From: JACOMY01 sp046233115
GTDB lineage: Bacteria > Pseudomonadota > Alphaproteobacteria > Kiloniellales > JACOMY01
Direction: 5' to 3'
Length of the DNA stretch: 64,000 nucleotides
Assembly: GCA_046233115.1 (NCBI GenBank)
Contig: JBJXHM010000006.1
Span: 124,001-188,000, forward strand
Part shown: one piece after another, positions 43,132 through 51,114 of the stretch
Layout: each line of letters starts with the position of its first letter
How positions within the stretch are numbered: the first letter of the stretch is position 1
Notes under the pieces: model-generated
What the model saw: only the letters and a program-made list of their open reading frames with translations
Told to the model about the DNA's origin: nothing
Databases searched by the model: none
Program-made: the position numbers and the translations under genes

Positions 43132-44358
43132 ATGAGCGAGGAGAGTACCGGTCCCCTGGCCGGCTTGCGGGTGCTGGATCTGACGCGCATCCTGGCGGGA
43201 CCCACCTGCACCCAGCTCCTGGGCGACCTCGGCTGCGACGTGGTCAAGGTCGAGCGTCCCGGCGAGGGCGACGATACCCGCAAGTGGGGTCCTCCCTTCC
43301 TGCCGCACGCCGACGGCAGCGCCAGCAACACGGCCGCCTACTACCTCTCCTCCAACCGCAACAAGCGCTCGGTCACCATCGACATCACCAACCCTGAAGG
43401 CCAGGCCCTGGTGAAGCGCATGGCCCAGCAGGCCGACATCGTGGTGGAGAACTTCAAGGTCGGCGGGCTTGCCAAGTACGGGCTCGACTATTTCGGCCTG
43501 AAGGCGGTGAAGCCCGACATCGTCTACTGCTCGGTTACCGGCTTCGGCCAGACCGGCCCCTACGCGCCGCGCGCCGGCTACGACTACCTGGCTCAGGGCC
43601 TGGGCGGCATCATGAGCCTCACCGGCGAGAGCGACGGCCGCCCGATGAAGGTGGGCGTGGGCATCGCCGACGTGATGTGCGGCATGTACGCCTCGGTCGC
43701 CATCCTCTCGGCGATCCTGCACCGCAACAAGACCGGCCAGGGCCAGTACATCGACCTGGCGCTGCTGGACACCCAGGTCTCCTGGCTGGTGAACGAGGGC
43801 CTGAACTACCTGGTTTCCGGCGAGGTGCCGGCGCGCCAGGGGCCAGAGCACCCGAACATCGTGCCCTATTCCACCCTGCCGACCTCTGACGGCTACTTCA
43901 TCCTGGCGGCCGGCAACGACGGGCAGTTCAAGCGCTTCTGCGCCTTCGCCGGCGCGCCGGAGATGGCGGAGGATCCGCGCTTCGTCACCAACAAGGACCG
44001 GGTGATCAACCGCAAGGCCATCTACGAGCTGCTGCCAGAGATCACCAAGCGCAAGACCAGCCAGGAGTGGCTGGACGGCCTGGCCGGCCTGGGCGTCCCG
44101 GCCGGCGCGGTGAACGACCTGGCCGGCGTCTTCGCCGACCCGCAGGTGCAGGCCCGTAACATGCGGGTCTCGGTCCCCTACCCGGACAGCCCCGAGGGCC
44201 GGATCGACCTGATCGGCAACCCGATCAAGATGTCGGAGACCCCGATCACCTACCGCCGACCGCCGCCGACCATGGGCCAGCACACCGACGAGGTGCTGCA
44301 AGAACTGGGCCTCGACGAAGCCGAACTGGAGCGCCTGCGGAAGAGCGGCGTTATCTGA
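43132..44358 (+). CDS. Family III CoA-transferase (CaiB/BaiF type)
   Basis: The protein has 408 aa. The N-terminal GLRVLDLTRILAGPTCTQLL, LGDLGCDVVKVERPGEGDD and the RNKRSVTIDITNPEG stretch are typical. The nucleophilic Asp is D180 in VGVGIADVMCGMYA. LDTQVSWLVNEGLNYL follows. These enzymes exchange CoA between an acyl-CoA and a free acid; the acids are not predictable from sequence. AGGGAAGGA precedes the ATG. It converges on the GbsR-like gene 17 bases away, and the AEC transporter precedes it, so transport and CoA activation of one acid is possible. Confidence 0.92.
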   Translation: MSEESTGPLAGLRVLDLTRILAGPTCTQLLGDLGCDVVKVERPGEGDDTRKWGPPFLPHADGSASNTAAYYLSSNRNKRSVTIDITNPEGQALVKRMAQQADIVVENFKVGGLAKYGLDYFGLKAVKPDIVYCSVTGFGQTGPYAPRAGYDYLAQGLGGIMSLTGESDGRPMKVGVGIADVMCGMYASVAILSAILHRNKTGQGQYIDLALLDTQVSWLVNEGLNYLVSGEVPARQGPEHPNIVPYSTLPTSDGYFILAAGNDGQFKRFCAFAGAPEMAEDPRFVTNKDRVINRKAIYELLPEITKRKTSQEWLDGLAGLGVPAGAVNDLAGVFADPQVQARNMRVSVPYPDSPEGRIDLIGNPIKMSETPITYRRPPPTMGQHTDEVLQELGLDEAELERLRKSGVI

Positions 44359-44375
44359 GGGGCCGGGGCGCCGCC

Positions 44376-44903
44376 TCAGCCGCGCCCCAGCAGCTTGGCG
44401 ACCTTGCCGCCGGCCTTGGCCAGGCCCAGCAGGGTCGCCTTCGGCAGGGTCTTCACCTCGCGGTACCAGCCGTCCAGCAAATCTAAGACGGAGAGCATCG
44501 CGCGCATCCGCTCGCGCGCCACCTTGGGCGTCTGGCCGTCCGACTCGGCCTCGACCACGCAGGCGCGCAGCATCTCCAGAGTCGGGTCGATCTCGCGCCG
44601 TTTGCGCTCTTCGACGATGCGCAGGAACAGCTCCCAGGGATCGGTCAGCGCCTCGAAGTGGTCGCGCCGATCGCCGATCTGGTGGACCACCTTGACCAGG
44701 CCCCAGCTCTGCAGCTCCTTCAGCGAATTGGAGACGTTGGAGCGCGCGATCGACAGGGTGCCTGCGATCTCCTCGGCAGTCAGCGGCCGTTCGGAGAGGA
44801 ACAGCAGCGCCTGGATCTGGGCGATCGAGCGGTTGGCGCCCCAGCGGCCGCCCATCTCTCCCCAGTGCAGCACATAGCGCTGCATGGCCGGCGTCAGTTC
44901 CAT
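44376..44903 (-). CDS. GbsR/MarR-family transcriptional regulator
   Basis: The protein has 175 aa from the ATG at 44903 (MELTPAMQRYVLHWGEMGGRW). Residues 20-95 are a winged helix: ALLFLSERPLTAEEIAGTLS, then IARSNVSNSLKELQSWGLV and the wing KVVHQIGDRRDHFEA. The C-terminal helical half suits the dimer. The long frame that extends further upstream is antisense to pyrB and is not real. It is divergent from pyrB (129 bases between), and its end faces the CoA-transferase gene. The ligand and targets are unknown. Confidence 0.85.
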   Translation of the reverse strand: MELTPAMQRYVLHWGEMGGRWGANRSIAQIQALLFLSERPLTAEEIAGTLSIARSNVSNSLKELQSWGLVKVVHQIGDRRDHFEALTDPWELFLRIVEERKRREIDPTLEMLRACVVEAESDGQTPKVARERMRAMLSVLDLLDGWYREVKTLPKATLLGLAKAGGKVAKLLGRG

Positions 44904-45032
44904 CACGTCCCCTGGCCCTTCGCTCCCGACAGAAGGGTCGGACGCTAACGACCGGGCGGCAAAGACGCAATCGTCACAGCACCGCCGATCCCATCTTGAG
45001 CTTGCCCCAAGGTCGGAGTATGTCAGGGCCTC

Positions 45033-46013
45033 ATGACCAGCCAGGGGACAGCATCCAACCAATCCGTCTTTCCCCACCGCCATTTGCTGGGCATCGAGGG
45101 ACTGACACCGGCGGAAATCACCTTCCTGCTGGATCTCGCCGACAGCTACGTCGATCTGAACGCGCAGAGCCGGGGCCGCCACAACGACCCGCGCAGCCGC
45201 CTTCTCGCCGGCTTCACCCTGATCAACCTCTTCTTCGAGAACTCGACCCGCACCCTCACCTCCTTCGAGCTCGCCGGCAAGCTGCTGGGCGCGGAGGTGA
45301 TCAACATGGCGGTCGGCACCTCCTCGGTGAAGAAGGGCGAGACCCTGATCGACACTGCGATGACCCTGAACGCCATGCACCCCGACCTGCTGGTGGTGCG
45401 GCACGATCAGTCGGGCGCGGCCAAACTGCTGTCCGAGAAGGTCAACTGCGCGGTCATCAACGCCGGCGACGGCAGCCACGAGCATCCGACCCAGGCGCTG
45501 CTGGACGCACTCACCATCCGCCAGGTGAAGGGCCGGCTGGAGGGCCTGGTGGTCGCCATCTGCGGCGACATCATGCACAGCCGAGTCGCCCGCTCGAACA
45601 TCCACCTGCTGGGCACCATGGGTGCGCAGGTCCGGGTGATCGCCCCGCCGACCCTGATGCCCTCGGAGATCGAGCGGCTGGGGGTGAAGAGCTTCATCAA
45701 CATGCGCGAGGGCCTGAAAGACGTCGACATCGTGATGATGCTGCGCCTGCAGGTGGAGCGCATGAACGGCGCCTACGTGCCTTCGATCCGCGAGTACTTC
45801 CGCTTCTTCGGCCTCGACTACGACAAGCTGGGCGAGGCCAAGCCCGATGCCATCATCATGCACCCGGGCCCGATGAACCGCGGGGTGGAGATCGACAGCG
45901 AGGTGGCGGACGACTTCGGCCGCTCGCTGATCCGCCAGCAGGTGGAGATGGGCGTCACCGTGCGCATGGCGGTGCTCGACGCGCTGACCCGCCCCCTACG
46001 CGACCAGCCATAG
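45033..46013 (+). CDS. pyrB: Aspartate carbamoyltransferase catalytic subunit
   Basis: The protein has 326 aa. It carries out the second step of pyrimidine synthesis: carbamoyl phosphate plus aspartate gives carbamoyl-aspartate. The carbamoyl-phosphate motif FFENSTRTLTSFELAGKLLG, the HPTQALLDALTI motif and VAICGDIMHSRVARSNI are seen, with HPGPMNRGVEI near the C-terminus. There is no adjacent pyrI. The downstream gene, 13 bases away, is a dihydroorotase homologue without its zinc ligands, an arrangement known for class A ATCases that need a non-catalytic DHOase subunit. Confidence 0.96.
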   Translation: MTSQGTASNQSVFPHRHLLGIEGLTPAEITFLLDLADSYVDLNAQSRGRHNDPRSRLLAGFTLINLFFENSTRTLTSFELAGKLLGAEVINMAVGTSSVKKGETLIDTAMTLNAMHPDLLVVRHDQSGAAKLLSEKVNCAVINAGDGSHEHPTQALLDALTIRQVKGRLEGLVVAICGDIMHSRVARSNIHLLGTMGAQVRVIAPPTLMPSEIERLGVKSFINMREGLKDVDIVMMLRLQVERMNGAYVPSIREYFRFFGLDYDKLGEAKPDAIIMHPGPMNRGVEIDSEVADDFGRSLIRQQVEMGVTVRMAVLDALTRPLRDQP

Positions 46014-46026
46014 GACGGGAAGAAGG

Positions 46027-47328
46027 ATGGCTCTCGCCCACAGTCCGCCGACCGCCTACGTCAACGCCCGACTGCTCGATCCCGCGAGCAAGCTTGACGT
46101 CACCGGCGCGCTGCTTGTGGTGGAAGGCCAGATCGCGGACCTCGGGCCACACCTCTTCGCCCAGGGCGTGCCCTCCGGCATGGCCGTGGTCAACTGCGGT
46201 GGCCACTGCCTGGCGCCCGGCCTGATCGACCTTCGGGTCAACCTGCGCGAGCCCGGCGAGGAGCACAAGGAGACGATCCGCACCGCCAGCCTGGCGGCGG
46301 CCGCGGGCGGCGTCACCACCATGGTGGCGCTGCCGAACAGCGACCCGCCGGTGGACGACGTCGCCGGACTGGAGTTCGTGGCAAGGCGCGCGCGCGACGT
46401 GAAGCTGGTCAAGATCTACTCCTACGGCACCATCACCCGCCGCTTCGAGGGCCAGGAGCTGACCGAGTTCGGCCTGCTCGGCGCCTATGGCGCAGTCGGC
46501 TTCACCGACGGGGTCCGCCCCGTGGCCTCGGCCCAGGTGATGCGCCGGGCGCTCTCCTACGCGCGCGCCTTCGACCATGTGATCGTACAGACGCCGCAGG
46601 AGCCGAGCCTCACCAGCGGGGTGATGAACAGCGGCGAGCTCTCGACCCGGCTGGGACTGGCAGGCCTCTCGCCCTTCGCCGAGGTGATCATGCTGGAGCG
46701 CGACCTGCGCCTGGCGGAGATGACCGGCGGGCGCTACCACGCGGCGCTGGTCTCGACCGCGGAATCGGTGCGCGTCGTGCGCCAGGCCAAGGAGCGCGGG
46801 CTGAAGGTCACCTGCGATACCGCCCCGCACTACTTCACCCTGAACGAGATCGCGGTGGGCGACTATCGCACCTTCGCCAAGGTGATGCCTCCGCTGCGCA
46901 GCGAAGACGATCGCAAGGCCATCGCCGCCGGGCTCGCCGACGGCACCATCGACGCCATCGTCAGCGACCACAGCCCGCACGACCAGGATTCCAAGCGCGT
47001 CCCCTTCGCTCAGGCGGAGTACGGCATCGTCGGGCTGGAGAGCCTGCTGCCGCTCTCGCTCGCGCTCCATCACCACGGCGAGGTGCCGCTGCTGGCGGTG
47101 ATCGAGAAGATGACCGCAGCACCGGCCAAGGTGCTTGGCCTGCCGGGCGGCAAGCTCTCGATCGGCGCGCCGGCGGACCTGGTGCTCTTCGACCCGGACT
47201 TCCCCTGGAAGCTGGACCCAGACAGCTTCCTCTCGAAGTCCAAGAACTCGCCCTTCGAGAACCACCTGGTCCAGGGCCAGGTCCTGCGCACCATCGTCGA
47301 TGGCCGCACCATCTTCGAGCGCAAGTAG
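46027..47328 (+). CDS. Dihydroorotase-like protein lacking metal ligands (PyrC'/PyrX type)
   Basis: The protein has 433 aa of the class I dihydroorotase/amidohydrolase fold (LAPGLIDLRVNLREPGEEH, then SLAAAAGGVTTMVALPN). The HxH metal pair expected after IDL is R70-V71-N72. The His of the H-A-E-D motif is Q188 (VIVQTPQEP), and the His of the H-V-S motif is L241 (YHAALVST). The last Asp is kept (D314 in SDHSPH), as is the substrate Arg R74. With these four His ligands lost it is very likely inactive as a dihydroorotase. It lies 13 bases after pyrB and probably assembles with it. A true pyrC should exist elsewhere. Confidence 0.88.
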   Translation: MALAHSPPTAYVNARLLDPASKLDVTGALLVVEGQIADLGPHLFAQGVPSGMAVVNCGGHCLAPGLIDLRVNLREPGEEHKETIRTASLAAAAGGVTTMVALPNSDPPVDDVAGLEFVARRARDVKLVKIYSYGTITRRFEGQELTEFGLLGAYGAVGFTDGVRPVASAQVMRRALSYARAFDHVIVQTPQEPSLTSGVMNSGELSTRLGLAGLSPFAEVIMLERDLRLAEMTGGRYHAALVSTAESVRVVRQAKERGLKVTCDTAPHYFTLNEIAVGDYRTFAKVMPPLRSEDDRKAIAAGLADGTIDAIVSDHSPHDQDSKRVPFAQAEYGIVGLESLLPLSLALHHHGEVPLLAVIEKMTAAPAKVLGLPGGKLSIGAPADLVLFDPDFPWKLDPDSFLSKSKNSPFENHLVQGQVLRTIVDGRTIFERK

Positions 47329-47332
47329 TCTC

Positions 47333-47386
47333 CTAGAGCGGGATTTACGCCAGCAGGTGCGTCCACCTGATCGCGATCCAGTCTAG
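47333..47386. repeat. Palindromic repeat A (copy A4)
   Basis: It starts CTAGAGCGGGATTTACG just after the pyrC-like stop and has the AGCAGGTGCG and CACCTGATCGCGATCCAG arms, ending TCTAG. It may act as the transcript end of the pyrB-pyrC pair. It stands about 125 bases before the second sulfotransferase gene. Confidence 0.82.
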
Positions 47387-47511
47387 CGCGGCGACTTGAG
47401 GCACCTTGTCTGCTTTCACTGGCGCCCGCAGCGCGCTACCCCAAACAAAGAAGTAACTCTATCAGATGATTCTCGGCCGGCAGAGCGGACCGGCCCAAAC
47501 GGAGCGCGAAC

Positions 47512-48558
47512 GTGACCATCTTCCTACATATCGGCTCGCCAAAGACCGGTACCACCTCAATCCAGCGCTTCTTCGCGGCTAACCATGCTCTGCTGCGCAA
47601 CAAGGGCTTTCTCTATCCGAAGTTCGCGGGCCCTGAGAACCACACCAAGCTGGCGGCCTATGCCCACCAGCAGGATTTCCACCACATCGAGCTGCGTCTG
47701 GGCATCAGTAGCGAGGAAAGCCGCCGGGCCTATCGCAAGAGCTTCGCCCAACTGTTCCACCAGCGCCTCGCCGCAGTGAAGGAGAACATCATCTTCTCCG
47801 GCGAGCACTGCGCGGCGATCCTCAACACCGAAGAGGAGATCGGCCGGCTGCACGACTTGCTCGCCGGTCTGAAGCACAAGATCAAGATCATCTTCTACGC
47901 CCGTCAGCAGGCGGACTTCCTGGTCAGCCAGTACTCGACCAACATTGTCAACGGTCGGACCTCTCCTTTGGTCTATCCGACTCAGACCAACTTGGAGCGC
48001 AACTTCGACTACTACGGTCTACTCCGACGCTGGGAGGCGGTCTTCGGGCGAGAGGCCATCATCGCGCGCGTTTTCGACCGCAGCCAACTCGCGGGCGGCG
48101 ACGTGGTCCAGGACATCTGCGAGGTGATCGGACTGGACTGGGCGGCCCTGTCCGGCGCCACCAGACCGCCGCGCCTCAACGAGAGCCTCGATCACGAAAC
48201 CATCGAGTTCCTGCGCCATTTCAATGCCTATGCCCCGCCGGTGATCGACCGCGCCTTGAATCCCGACCGCGGTAACTTTGCAGGTTTGGTGCAGCAGATC
48301 TCCGGCAAGGAGAAGATCGGTATCCCACAGGAGATCGCCCAGCGCCTGCGCAAGGAGATGCTGGAGCGCAATTCCCTGCTACGCGAGCGCTACCTCGATG
48401 GGGTCAAGGCCGATCCTTTCACCTGGGACGAGGCCAGCACGCCCCGTCCGGTGAAGGAACTGAGCCTGGACGACGCCTTCCGCCTCTTCGCCAAGGTCTG
48501 GGCCCTGAAGCTGGCCGAGCAGCGCCAGAAGGCAAAGCAGACGGCAGCGACAAAGTAG
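47512..48558 (+). CDS. Sulfotransferase-family protein
   Basis: The protein has 348 aa from a GTG start. The N-terminal HIGSPKTGTTSIQRFF (residues 6-21) is a classic phosphosulfate loop. A second motif, IIFYARQQADFLVSQYS (R131, S139), fits the 3'-phosphate site. FSGEHC and YYGLLRRWEAVFGREAII are also family-like. The C-terminus is Lys/Gln-rich. The acceptor is unknown; it differs from the 266-aa sulfotransferase at 21 kb in length and motif details, so the two are not recent copies. Repeat A4 lies upstream. Confidence 0.8.
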   Translation: MTIFLHIGSPKTGTTSIQRFFAANHALLRNKGFLYPKFAGPENHTKLAAYAHQQDFHHIELRLGISSEESRRAYRKSFAQLFHQRLAAVKENIIFSGEHCAAILNTEEEIGRLHDLLAGLKHKIKIIFYARQQADFLVSQYSTNIVNGRTSPLVYPTQTNLERNFDYYGLLRRWEAVFGREAIIARVFDRSQLAGGDVVQDICEVIGLDWAALSGATRPPRLNESLDHETIEFLRHFNAYAPPVIDRALNPDRGNFAGLVQQISGKEKIGIPQEIAQRLRKEMLERNSLLRERYLDGVKADPFTWDEASTPRPVKELSLDDAFRLFAKVWALKLAEQRQKAKQTAATK

Positions 48559-48711
48559 CCAATCCACGCTTCCTCGCCGCCCTCTCGATATTGCGTTCAT
48601 TTTCTTGTCGTCGTCTCTCCTCCGCTTGAGGGCGGCGCGAAAGGCAATCGGGAAGCGTCCAATCCCAACGAGGCCAGACCCGCCGCTCGAACCACCGGGA
48701 AAGGAGAAACG

Positions 48712-50061
48712 ATGACACGGAGGGGCCTGTGGTATTTCTGGGGATTCTGGGTCCTCACCGCCTTGCTATGGCTCGCCTTCAATCCGGAGATCTTGTCCAG
48801 CGGCACCGGAGTCTTCGTCCTGCGCCCGCAGGTGCTGCAGGCGAGCGGACTGCTGGCCATCTGCGCGATGAGCGTGGCGATGATCCTCTCTCTGCGCCCA
48901 CGCTGGCCGGAACGGCCGCTGGGCGGCCTGGACAAGCTCTACCGCTTGCACAAGTGGCTGGGGATCGGCGCACTCGGCCTCTCCGTCTTCCACTGGCTCT
49001 GGGTCGAAGCCCCAAAGTGGGCCGTGCAGGCCAGCCTGATCGAACGCCCCGCACGCGGCCCGCGGCCGGAGATCACCGATCCGATCGAGGCCTTCCTCCG
49101 CGGCTTGCGTCACACGGCGGAGGGCATGGGCGAGTGGGCCTTCTACGGCGTCGTCCTGCTGCTGGTGATCGCACTGATCAAGCTGATCCCCTACCGGCTG
49201 TTCCGCTATAGCCACCGGCTGATGCCCCTCGCCTACCTGGTCCTGGTCTTTCACACCGTCGTGCTCTTCGACTACGACGAGTGGCTGACGCCGCTGGGTC
49301 TGCCGCTAGCGCTCCTGCTGCTGGGTGGCAGCTACGCCGCCCTGGTCTCGCTCTTCAGCCGGATCGGGGCCGGACGGCGCGTCGGCGGTGAGATCGCCGC
49401 ACTCTGTTTTTTCCCGGGCGTGCACGCGCTTGAAACGGTGATCCGGTTGGGCCAGGGCTGGCCGGGTCACCGGGCCGGGCAGTTCGCCTTCGTCACCTCC
49501 AATCCGGTCGAGGGCGCCCATCCCTACACCATTGCCTCTGCCTGGACCCCGAAAGACCCGACGGTCACCTTCATCGCCAAGGAGCTGGGCGACCACACCA
49601 CCGGCCTGGCCGACAAGCTGAAGGTTGGGCAGCGGGTAACAGTCGAGGGGCCTTACGGCTGCTTCACTTTCGACGACGGTCGTGCTCGGCAGATCTGGAT
49701 CGGCGCCGGCATCGGCATCACCCCCTTCATCGCCCGCCTGAAGGAGCTGGCGGCGGCCGGCCCGGACGTGCCTTGCCCCACGATCGACCTCTTTCACGTC
49801 ACCCGCGAGGTCGACGAGGCGGCCCTCGAACGGCTGGCCAAGGACGTCCAGGCGGCACGGATCCGCCTGCACTTGCTGATCAGCGCGCGCGACGGCCACC
49901 TGACCGGCGAGCGCATCCGCGCGGCGGTCCCGGACTGGCGGGAGGCTAGTCTCTGGTTCTGCGGCCCCAGGCGCTTCGGCATCACCCTGAGGGACGACTT
50001 CGCAACCCAAGGCCTGGCGATCGAGCGCGACTTCCACCAGGAACTCTTCGAGATGCGCTGA
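48712..50061 (+). CDS. Ferric reductase-like flavocytochrome
   Basis: The protein has 449 aa. Six membrane segments fill the first 210 residues. Two His pairs suited to two hemes are present: H80 and H94 (YRLHKWLGIG, SVFHWLW), H168 and H181 (YSHRLMP, VFHTVVLF). The FAD domain (about 225-330) has HPYTIASAW. The NAD(P) domain has the WIGAGIGITPF motif and ends with LWFCGPRRFG. It resembles ferric reductases and NADPH-oxidase-type enzymes that send electrons from NADPH across the membrane. GGAAAGGAG precedes the ATG. It converges on the outer-membrane protein gene. Confidence 0.85.
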   Translation: MTRRGLWYFWGFWVLTALLWLAFNPEILSSGTGVFVLRPQVLQASGLLAICAMSVAMILSLRPRWPERPLGGLDKLYRLHKWLGIGALGLSVFHWLWVEAPKWAVQASLIERPARGPRPEITDPIEAFLRGLRHTAEGMGEWAFYGVVLLLVIALIKLIPYRLFRYSHRLMPLAYLVLVFHTVVLFDYDEWLTPLGLPLALLLLGGSYAALVSLFSRIGAGRRVGGEIAALCFFPGVHALETVIRLGQGWPGHRAGQFAFVTSNPVEGAHPYTIASAWTPKDPTVTFIAKELGDHTTGLADKLKVGQRVTVEGPYGCFTFDDGRARQIWIGAGIGITPFIARLKELAAAGPDVPCPTIDLFHVTREVDEAALERLAKDVQAARIRLHLLISARDGHLTGERIRAAVPDWREASLWFCGPRRFGITLRDDFATQGLAIERDFHQELFEMR

Positions 50062-50081
50062 CCGAGTCGAGTTTACGCGGT

Positions 50082-50128
50082 ACCGGCCCGCACTGAGCGC
50101 AACGCGCACTAAGCAGTGATGGGCCGGT
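50082..50128. terminator. Bidirectional hairpin terminator between convergent genes
   Basis: ACCGGCCC (50082-50089) pairs with GGGCCGGT (50121-50128), and the inner CACTG with CAGTG, giving a long stem. The last bases overlap the stop codon of the minus-strand gene (TCA at 50128-50130). There is no T-run on the plus side. Confidence 0.6.
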
Positions 50129-51078
50129 CAGAAGGGGAATCCGAAGTTGACCCGGAAGACCTCCAGCCCGTCGCCGAAGATGTAGCTGGCGCCGATTTTC
50201 GGGTTGCGGATGGTCAGCAGTTCCCAGTCGGTCGCCGAGCCCAGGGTGGCGCCGAACTCGAACTGGTTGTCGACCTCCAGCGGGGTGTTCAGATAGCGGG
50301 TGAAGGTCAGCGGGTTGGGAAAGTAGTAGTGAATGAAGTAGCCGCCCAGCTCCGGTGCCAGCTTGCCGATGCCGGCGTCGCTGTTGCCGATGCCCAGGTC
50401 GGCCAGGTCGAAACCCAGCGAGCGGCGCAGCTCGACGCCGGTCTCGACCGACCAGTAGTTCTCGGTGAAGATGTCGGCGCTGACATCGCTATTGCCGGCG
50501 AAGGTCAGACCGTTGCCCAGCGCGAAGGTGTACTGCTTGTCGTCGCCGAAGGGGATCTCGTAGAGCGAGGTGATCCCGGCGGTGTAGATCAGGAAGAAGC
50601 GATTGTCAGGTGGTGGCGCGCCCTGGGTCGTCACCACGCTGCCGAAGCCGAAGTCGGCGAAGGGACGCAGCCGCCACTGGTCGGTGACCGGCGCCCGAAG
50701 CGCCAGTCCCGGCACCAGCGCGATGGTCTGCTGGCGCACGTCGACGTGGCCATAGACCGGGTCGCTGGTGTCCAGGTGGTAGAAGCCGTAGCTGACCGGA
50801 AAGTTGAACTCCAGCGCCCAGTCCCGGCTTTCCCTGATCGGCGCCTCCAGGTCCAGGTCCTTGCTGAAGTTCCAATCGAGGCCGAGCGGCAGGGTATAGA
50901 CGTCGACCGAGAGGCCGCCGACGTCGTAGGTGCCGATGCCGAGCTGGGAGGCATAGACGTAGTTGACCGTGACGGTGCGGTTGTCGCCACTCGACTGCGC
51001 CGCGACGGGCCGCAAGCCGAGCAGCGACGGCAGCGCCACTGCCAACAGCATGGCCAGAATCCTCGCCGCCCGTCTCAT
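50128..51078 (-). CDS. Putative outer-membrane beta-barrel protein
   Basis: The protein has 316 aa. A signal peptide is clear: RRAARILAMLLAVALPSLLG then RPVAAQ, with cleavage after AAQ or close by. The mature part is rich in alternating polar/aromatic strands (NYVYASQLGIGTYDVGGLS, PVSYGFYHLD, GASYIFGDGLEVFRVNFGFPF). It ends with Phe, as outer-membrane barrels recognised by BamA usually do. No named family is recognised. It is transcribed in the same direction as the 412-aa exported gene, which begins 37 bases upstream. Confidence 0.7.
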   Translation of the reverse strand: MRRAARILAMLLAVALPSLLGLRPVAAQSSGDNRTVTVNYVYASQLGIGTYDVGGLSVDVYTLPLGLDWNFSKDLDLEAPIRESRDWALEFNFPVSYGFYHLDTSDPVYGHVDVRQQTIALVPGLALRAPVTDQWRLRPFADFGFGSVVTTQGAPPPDNRFFLIYTAGITSLYEIPFGDDKQYTFALGNGLTFAGNSDVSADIFTENYWSVETGVELRRSLGFDLADLGIGNSDAGIGKLAPELGGYFIHYYFPNPLTFTRYLNTPLEVDNQFEFGATLGSATDWELLTIRNPKIGASYIFGDGLEVFRVNFGFPF

Positions 51079-51114
51079 CGCCCTGCCGTTCCTCGGCCTG
51101 GTCCGGCTTCGCCG

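Noticed and set aside
44904..45863. Extension of the GbsR-like gene upstream over pyrB
   Set aside because: The extra residues are antisense to pyrB. The family start MELTPAMQRY at 44903 gives the usual length.
10924..47386. Insertion sequences or transposon ends as the source of the repeats
   Set aside because: No transposase gene, target duplication or long terminal inverted repeat is seen; the elements are short palindromes of about 55 bp.
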